Positions 59,962 to 64,000 of a DNA stretch of 64,000 bases are shown here, piece by piece. Positions within the stretch are counted from its first letter, which is position 1. The number at the start of each line of letters is the position of its first letter. The translations under genes were made by a program, and so were the position numbers. The DNA lies in contig NZ_LXFU01000041.1 in assembly GCF_001657485.1 (NCBI RefSeq), forward strand, positions 124,001-188,000. The letters are read 5' to 3'. The notes under the pieces are model-generated. The model was not told the DNA's origin and did no database searches. It was given only the letters and a program-made list of their open reading frames with translations. Source of the stretch: Rhizobium sp. WYCCWR10014. Its GTDB lineage: Bacteria; Pseudomonadota; Alphaproteobacteria; Rhizobiales; Rhizobiaceae.

Positions 59962-61050
59962 ATGCGATGTGGATTGTCCAACACCCTGGCCGCATTGCTG
60001 CTTGCCTCAGCGCAGCTTGCCGCGCCATTGGCGACAGCTGCCGATGCGGTAAAGCCGGAGCCATTGGTCGTCCAGGAGCAGGGCAGCTTTGCCGTCGGGG
60101 GAACCAGCACGACGGCGCCCGGAACCTTCGACCCGCTGAAACCTCTCGATCCCTCAGGACAGACCTATCACGGCGATCATGCCTTTGCCTTCTATCAGGT
60201 GCCGGCAAACCCGCGTCAGTACCCGATCGTGATGTGGCACGGTGCCGGACAATTCTCCAAGACCTGGGAGACGACGCCCGACGGTCGCGAAGGCTTCCAG
60301 AACATCTTCCTGCGTCGAGGCTTCTCCACCTATCTCCTCGACCAGCCGCGCCGGGGCGGGGCGGGGCGGAGCATGACCGAGACAACAGTGAAGCCGACGT
60401 CAGACGAGCAGCTCTGGTTCAACCAGTTCCGTGTCGGCATCTGGCCGAACTATTTCGACGGCGTGCAATTCTCCCGCGATCCGGAAGCGCTGAACCAGTA
60501 TTTTCGCGCGATGACGCCGAACACCGGGCCGTTCGACATGGACGTCGTGTCGAATGCGGTGGCAAAGCTGTTCGAGAAAATTGGTCCCGGCATTCTTTTC
60601 ACTCACTCGCAGGGTGGCGGACCGGGCTGGCTAACAGCCATCAAGAGCGACAAGGTTAAAGCCATCGTCGCCTTCGAACCTGGCAGCAGCTTCGTGTTCC
60701 CGGCAGGCGAGGTGCCCGCCGATATGCCGAGCGCCTTCGACACGCTGAAGGGCGTGCCGGTGCCGATGGACGACTTTCTCAAACTCACGAAGATCCCGAT
60801 CGTGATCTATTACGGCGACAACATCCCCGACCAGCCGACAACGATGCCGGCGCAGGACAGCTGGCGGGTGCGCCTGGCAATGGCCCGCCTATGGCGGGAC
60901 ACGGTGAACAAGCATGGCGGCGATGTCACCGTCGTGCACCTTCCCGAGATCGGCATCCGCGGCAACACCCACTTCGCGTTCTCCGACCTGAACAACATCC
61001 AGATCGCTGACCTGGTCTCGGCTTTCCTTAGCGAGAAGAAGCTCGACTGA
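59962..61050 (+). CDS. Exported alpha/beta hydrolase
   Basis: A 362-residue protein with a signal peptide (LLLASAQLAAPLATAADA). The fold shows YPIVMWHGAGQFSKTWE, the nucleophile Ser216 in FTHSQGGGPGW, and an acid/His region near IYYGDNIPDQPTTM and RGNTHFAFSD. A secreted esterase-like enzyme is likely; the substrate is unknown. It begins the cluster of four co-directional envelope genes. Confidence 0.87.
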   Translation: MRCGLSNTLAALLLASAQLAAPLATAADAVKPEPLVVQEQGSFAVGGTSTTAPGTFDPLKPLDPSGQTYHGDHAFAFYQVPANPRQYPIVMWHGAGQFSKTWETTPDGREGFQNIFLRRGFSTYLLDQPRRGGAGRSMTETTVKPTSDEQLWFNQFRVGIWPNYFDGVQFSRDPEALNQYFRAMTPNTGPFDMDVVSNAVAKLFEKIGPGILFTHSQGGGPGWLTAIKSDKVKAIVAFEPGSSFVFPAGEVPADMPSAFDTLKGVPVPMDDFLKLTKIPIVIYYGDNIPDQPTTMPAQDSWRVRLAMARLWRDTVNKHGGDVTVVHLPEIGIRGNTHFAFSDLNNIQIADLVSAFLSEKKLD

Positions 61051-61075
61051 TCTCGGAAACCATGAGGTGAAGTCC

Positions 61076-61492
61076 GTGAAACAACTGTTGGGAAACTTGA
61101 TGCTGTCCGCCAGCATGATGCTGGCCGTTCTGCCGGGCGTCGTCAGCGCTCAGACGCCGGCCGAAGGCGACGACAAGTCCCGGCGCTCGCGCGCCCAGCA
61201 ACTGATGGGCGCGACCGCGCCGAAGCTGGCTGAACTGACAGACGACGTCCTCTATGGCGACATATGGGAGCGCCCGCAGCTGTCGAAGCGGGATCGCAGC
61301 CTCGTCACTGTTGCCGCTCTGATCGCTATGAACCGGCCCGACCAGCTCAGATCCCATCTTGCCATGGCCCGCCAGAACGGTGTGACCGAGGACGAACTGA
61401 TCGAGACTATCACCCATCTTGCCTTCTACGCCGGCTGGCCGAATGCGGTCTCGGCCGTTGCCGTCGCGAAAGACGTGTTCGGACGTGAATGA
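61076..61492 (+). CDS. Exported carboxymuconolactone-decarboxylase-family protein
   Basis: A 138-residue protein with an N-terminal signal (NLMLSASMMLAVLPGVVSAQ), unusual for this normally cytoplasmic family. The CMD domain is LSKRDRSLVTVAALIAMNRP, then HLAMARQNGVTEDELIETI and THLAFYAGWPNAVSAVAVAK. It lacks the CxxC of AhpD-type members. GTG 61076 has GAGG eight bases upstream. It starts 26 bases past the hydrolase stop, so the two are probably one operon. Confidence 0.87.
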   Translation: MKQLLGNLMLSASMMLAVLPGVVSAQTPAEGDDKSRRSRAQQLMGATAPKLAELTDDVLYGDIWERPQLSKRDRSLVTVAALIAMNRPDQLRSHLAMARQNGVTEDELIETITHLAFYAGWPNAVSAVAVAKDVFGRE

Positions 61493-61562
61493 GACGAGCG
61501 GCCTTCCGCTTTTGCCGAAGCCGGTCGCCCAAATCTTCCGCACAAAACCAGGAAAGACATCC

Positions 61563-62045
61563 ATGCGTCATCTCATCAAGCGCCTTTCCATCCTCTTTGC
61601 CATGGCCGGCGCCGTAGTTCTGGTCGGCTGGAAGGTCGACGCCGAGCCGAACCGGACGACGCTGCCCGAATTGGCAGGCCTCGTTCATTACACGACCGTC
61701 AGGCGCGGCAACGTGACCGAGCATATCATGACGACGAATGAAGCCATCCAGGCGGTGAAGAACGGGCAACCTGTTCCCGACGGTACGCACTTCGTGCTGG
61801 TCGATTACCGCGATGGGGAAGTCTATCGCACCTTCGTTATGGAAAAGGGCCGCGGCTGGGGCGGCGATTATGACGAAGACCGTCGCACCGGCGACTGGCA
61901 GTTCCAATGGTTCAAGCCGGACGGCAGCGTCAACATGGCCGAGAACACGGCGCGGTGCCAGTCCTGTCATTCGTCCAGGGCCGACGAAGACTTCCTCTAC
62001 ACCCTCGACGCTCTCAAGGAATTTAACGGAGCCGTCATTGACTAG
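61563..62045 (+). CDS. Cytochrome P460-family exported c-type haem protein
   Basis: A 160-residue protein with a signal-like N-terminal helix (RLSILFAMAGAVVLVGWKVD). The body matches cytochrome P460 (YRDGEVYRTFVMEKGRGWGG, then DYDEDRRTGDWQFQWFKPDG), and the haem-binding CQSCH is at residues 132-136. Nitrosomonas P460 oxidises hydroxylamine; related proteins detoxify NO or use H2O2. This copy has the haem site but its reaction is unknown. Confidence 0.88.
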   Translation: MRHLIKRLSILFAMAGAVVLVGWKVDAEPNRTTLPELAGLVHYTTVRRGNVTEHIMTTNEAIQAVKNGQPVPDGTHFVLVDYRDGEVYRTFVMEKGRGWGGDYDEDRRTGDWQFQWFKPDGSVNMAENTARCQSCHSSRADEDFLYTLDALKEFNGAVID

Positions 62046-62078
62046 GCCGGACCGAATCTCCGGCGAGGGCATCGCATC

Positions 62079-62777
62079 GTGAGTCCTTTTTTCGTGATCC
62101 GCCTTGTGCTCGACTTCACCGCCGCCGGGCTGCTTCTGGCCGCGCTCGCCTACTGGTGGCTCGATAACACCTCGCATGAGTTGATCGGCACTGGCATGTT
62201 CGTCCTTCTCGTCTCGCACAACGTCTTCAACAGGCGATGGTGGGCGCGCCTTCCAAAGGCGGTGCGCGGCAGGCCGAGTTTTCTGACAATCGCTTCGAAT
62301 ATCTCAATCGCCTTGGCGATATCAGCATTGCTGGTGACCAGCGTGCTGATTTCCCGCACGGTGTTTGCTTTCCTCCCCTTGAGCGGCGGGCCGACGGCAC
62401 GCGAAATTCACATCCTCGCGGCGTACTGGGCATTCATTCTCGCAGCGGTTCATCTTGGCCTTCACTGGTCGATGATCATGGTGGTCATAGGCAGGCTGTT
62501 GCGGGTCGGTGCGCCAAACGCGATCCGGACCGCATGCCTTCGTGCCGTTGCGGGCGCAATTGCCGCATACGGCATTCACAGCCTGTTCGTCATGGGAATT
62601 GGAGACAAGCTCATGGCTCTGCCGTCGATCGATTTTTGGGACTTCCAGGAGTCGACCATCGGGTTCTTTTTGCATCACATCGCGATACTGGGGGCGTGCG
62701 CATGTGCTGCCTATTATGCGGCTGTCTGGCTTCGATGGGCAGGTGCGGTGCGGCGGGTGGCGGATGCCGGCGAGTGA
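62079..62777 (+). CDS. DUF4405-like membrane protein (b-type cytochrome candidate)
   Basis: A 232-residue protein with about six membrane helices. Histidines lie in LVSHNVFNRRWW, REIHILAAYWAFILAAVHLG, HWSMIMVV and FLHHIAILG, a spacing like di-haem membrane cytochromes (DUF4405). GTG 62079 is the start. It lies 33 bases after the P460 stop, so it could pass electrons between the P460 haem and the quinone pool. Haem binding is not proven. Confidence 0.8.
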   Translation: MSPFFVIRLVLDFTAAGLLLAALAYWWLDNTSHELIGTGMFVLLVSHNVFNRRWWARLPKAVRGRPSFLTIASNISIALAISALLVTSVLISRTVFAFLPLSGGPTAREIHILAAYWAFILAAVHLGLHWSMIMVVIGRLLRVGAPNAIRTACLRAVAGAIAAYGIHSLFVMGIGDKLMALPSIDFWDFQESTIGFFLHHIAILGACACAAYYAAVWLRWAGAVRRVADAGE

Positions 62778-62814
62778 TGTTGTGACGGCTGTGGGGATAT
62801 GGAGTTTGCGGCTG

Positions 62815-62904
62815 CCCGGCCCTTCGCTTGGGCTCAGGGCGTTCGACGTTGCAATCGATTCACTGGATCGATTGCTCCCGCTTCGCGGGACCACGTCTCA
62901 CCCC
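62815..62904. repeat. Palindromic intergenic repeat, family A copy 2
   Basis: Nearly identical to 3891-3978 over 88 bases, including the AATCGATTCACTGGATCGATT hairpin written here as AATCGATT and GATCGATT, and CCCG-CTTCG-CGGG. Again between convergent genes (the DUF4405 gene and the membrane-protein gene at 62898, whose last codons it overlaps). Confidence 0.75.
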
Positions 62905-63485
62905 AGCACATCATAAAGCCGGAAGATGAAGCTTATCTGGTAGATCAGGTTGGCGATGACGAAGGTGGCGTGGAAGCGGCGGTTGGGTGTCCAGGCGGCG
63001 ATGGTGCAGAGGATGATGTAGACAATGTTGCGCGCGGGATATTCCCAGCCGAGAGAGAGGATGCGTTCATGACCTTTGATCGCCGTATCGAGAATATCGA
63101 CGGCGTAGGTCAGGCCGAGGATGCCGAAGAACCATTTGCGCCGGGAAATGAAATATTCTTCGTAGCCGCCATATTCGTCGAGCGAGGCAGGAAAGAGCAG
63201 GGCGCAGAGCAGGAAGAACAGGCTGCAGAAGCAGATCAGGAAGAGATAGATGCCAAAGCCGATGGCCGGCACGGCCTGCAAGCGATATTCCCACCACCAG
63301 ATATGGATGATGAACAGGAACATCGACAGCGCCCAGCCAAGATGGATGGGGTAGACCTTGGCCTTGGCTGGATGCTGGACGATGCCGGCAACGCCGGTCA
63401 GCACCCTGGCGAGCGAAAGGCTGATGACCATGCCCATCACCACCTTGATGTGAAGGAAGACCTCCGGTGAGCTGACCGTTTCCAT
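62898..63485 (-). CDS. Membrane protein of unknown function
   Basis: A 195-residue protein with five or six membrane helices and aromatic-rich loops (FLFIIHIWWWEYRLQAVPA, then CSLFFLLCALLFPASLDEYG). I do not recognise a family. It starts at ATG 63485 with AAGGA nearby, 19 bases after the thioesterase stop on the same strand, so the two are likely one transcript. The C-terminus runs into repeat A. Confidence 0.75.
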   Translation of the reverse strand: METVSSPEVFLHIKVVMGMVISLSLARVLTGVAGIVQHPAKAKVYPIHLGWALSMFLFIIHIWWWEYRLQAVPAIGFGIYLFLICFCSLFFLLCALLFPASLDEYGGYEEYFISRRKWFFGILGLTYAVDILDTAIKGHERILSLGWEYPARNIVYIILCTIAAWTPNRRFHATFVIANLIYQISFIFRLYDVLG

Positions 63486-63504
63486 GCTTTCGATCCTTGG
63501 TCTG

Positions 63505-63891
63505 TCACTCCTCGGGGACTTGCTTCGGTTTGCCCTCTTCGTCGAGCGCCACCATGATGAAGGTGCCCGCCGTGACCTTTTCCATCTTGGCGTAACGCGC
63601 GCGGTGTGCCCAGGCTTCGACGCAGAGGGTGATCGAGGTGCGGCCGACGCGGTCAATATCGGTATAGACAGAAAGCGTATCGCCGATCTTGACCGGCAGC
63701 TCGAAGGCCATCTCCTTGACAGCGGCGGTGACGACGCGACCCTTGGCACGCTCTGCAGCGCGGATGCCGGAGGCAAGGTCCATCTGCGCCATGACCCAGC
63801 CGCCGAAGATATCGCCAGCCGGATTGGCATCGCCCGGCATGGCAAGCGTCCTCAGCGTCAATTCGCCTCTCGGCTTGGCGGCATCGGTCAT
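63505..63891 (-). CDS. Acyl-CoA thioesterase (YciA-like hotdog fold)
   Basis: A 128-residue hotdog-fold protein. RTLAMPGDANPAGDIFGGWV carries the catalytic aspartate/asparagine region, followed by VVTAAVKEMAFELPVKIGD and VEAWAHRARYAKMEKV. It should hydrolyse acyl-CoA thioesters in the cytoplasm. ATG 63891 (MTDAAKPRGE) has GGAG nine bases upstream; a GTG at 63933 also opens the frame. Co-transcribed with the membrane protein gene at 62898. Confidence 0.92.
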   Translation of the reverse strand: MTDAAKPRGELTLRTLAMPGDANPAGDIFGGWVMAQMDLASGIRAAERAKGRVVTAAVKEMAFELPVKIGDTLSVYTDIDRVGRTSITLCVEAWAHRARYAKMEKVTAGTFIMVALDEEGKPKQVPEE

Positions 63892-64000
63892 CAAGGGTTC
63901 TCCATCTGGTGCGGTCGTGAGCGGGTGATTCACTGGGAAGCACCCTAGTGCAAAGGCTGAGGGCTGTAAAAGACGGCAAGGCCAAGCGCTACGGACGGCC

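Overview
The window looks like chromosomal or large-replicon DNA from a Rhizobium-type alphaproteobacterium (R. leguminosarum/etli group). This is inferred from the high GC content, the family content (tandem BA14K proteins, DUF982, DUF899, a UvrB with a long N-terminal extension) and several kinds of short palindromic intergenic repeats of the sort common in rhizobia. I saw no rRNA, tRNA, CRISPR array, intact prophage or intact insertion sequence. Species assignment would need a database search.

Region 1 (1-10.5 kb) is accessory. Small oxidoreductases or methyltransferases sit back to back with their own regulators: NmrA-like/HxlR, aldo-keto reductase/TetR, O-methyltransferase/TetR and RibD-like reductase/HxlR. 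Broken genes are mixed in: a LAS-type metallopeptidase with a one-base frameshift, a 5' scrap of a glyoxalase gene and a 5' scrap of an ABC-transporter ATPase gene. The last two flank the RibD/HxlR pair and suggest it arrived as a replacement cassette. Region 2 (10.3-20.9 kb) has an OmpR-type two-component system, a DUF3313 lipoprotein, two tandem BA14K proteins, an acyltransferase remnant, a phage terminase remnant, several small unknown genes, an alpha/beta hydrolase and a DegP-like protease.

Region 3 (20.9-32.4 kb) is more core-like: dusA, a cold-shock gene, a DUF3828 exported protein, a large RTX/cadherin protein built from a duplicated module, uvrB (with a palindromic repeat inside its reading frame) and a GH15 glycosidase. 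Region 4 (32.7-45.3 kb) carries DUF982, two paralogous lipoproteins, DUF805, two divergently transcribed class III nucleotide cyclases, an ankyrin/YHS pair, DUF899, a phospholipase D-like protein, a lone receiver domain and a SulP transporter.

Region 5 (45.4-59.8 kb) returns to the divergent pattern: LysR/NmrA-like, GlxA-type AraC/methyltransferase, SDR/AraC and aldo-keto reductase/LysR. It also holds another methyltransferase, an MFS transporter, a DUF486 protein and the exported DUF1800-DUF1501 operon. Region 6 (59.9-62.8 kb) is the best candidate for an undescribed system. It has four co-directional genes whose products all appear to be exported or membrane-bound: an alpha/beta hydrolase, a carboxymuconolactone-decarboxylase-fold protein, a c-type cytochrome P460 and a DUF4405 membrane protein. 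A palindrome-rich promoter lies in front. The window ends with a membrane protein and an acyl-CoA thioesterase.
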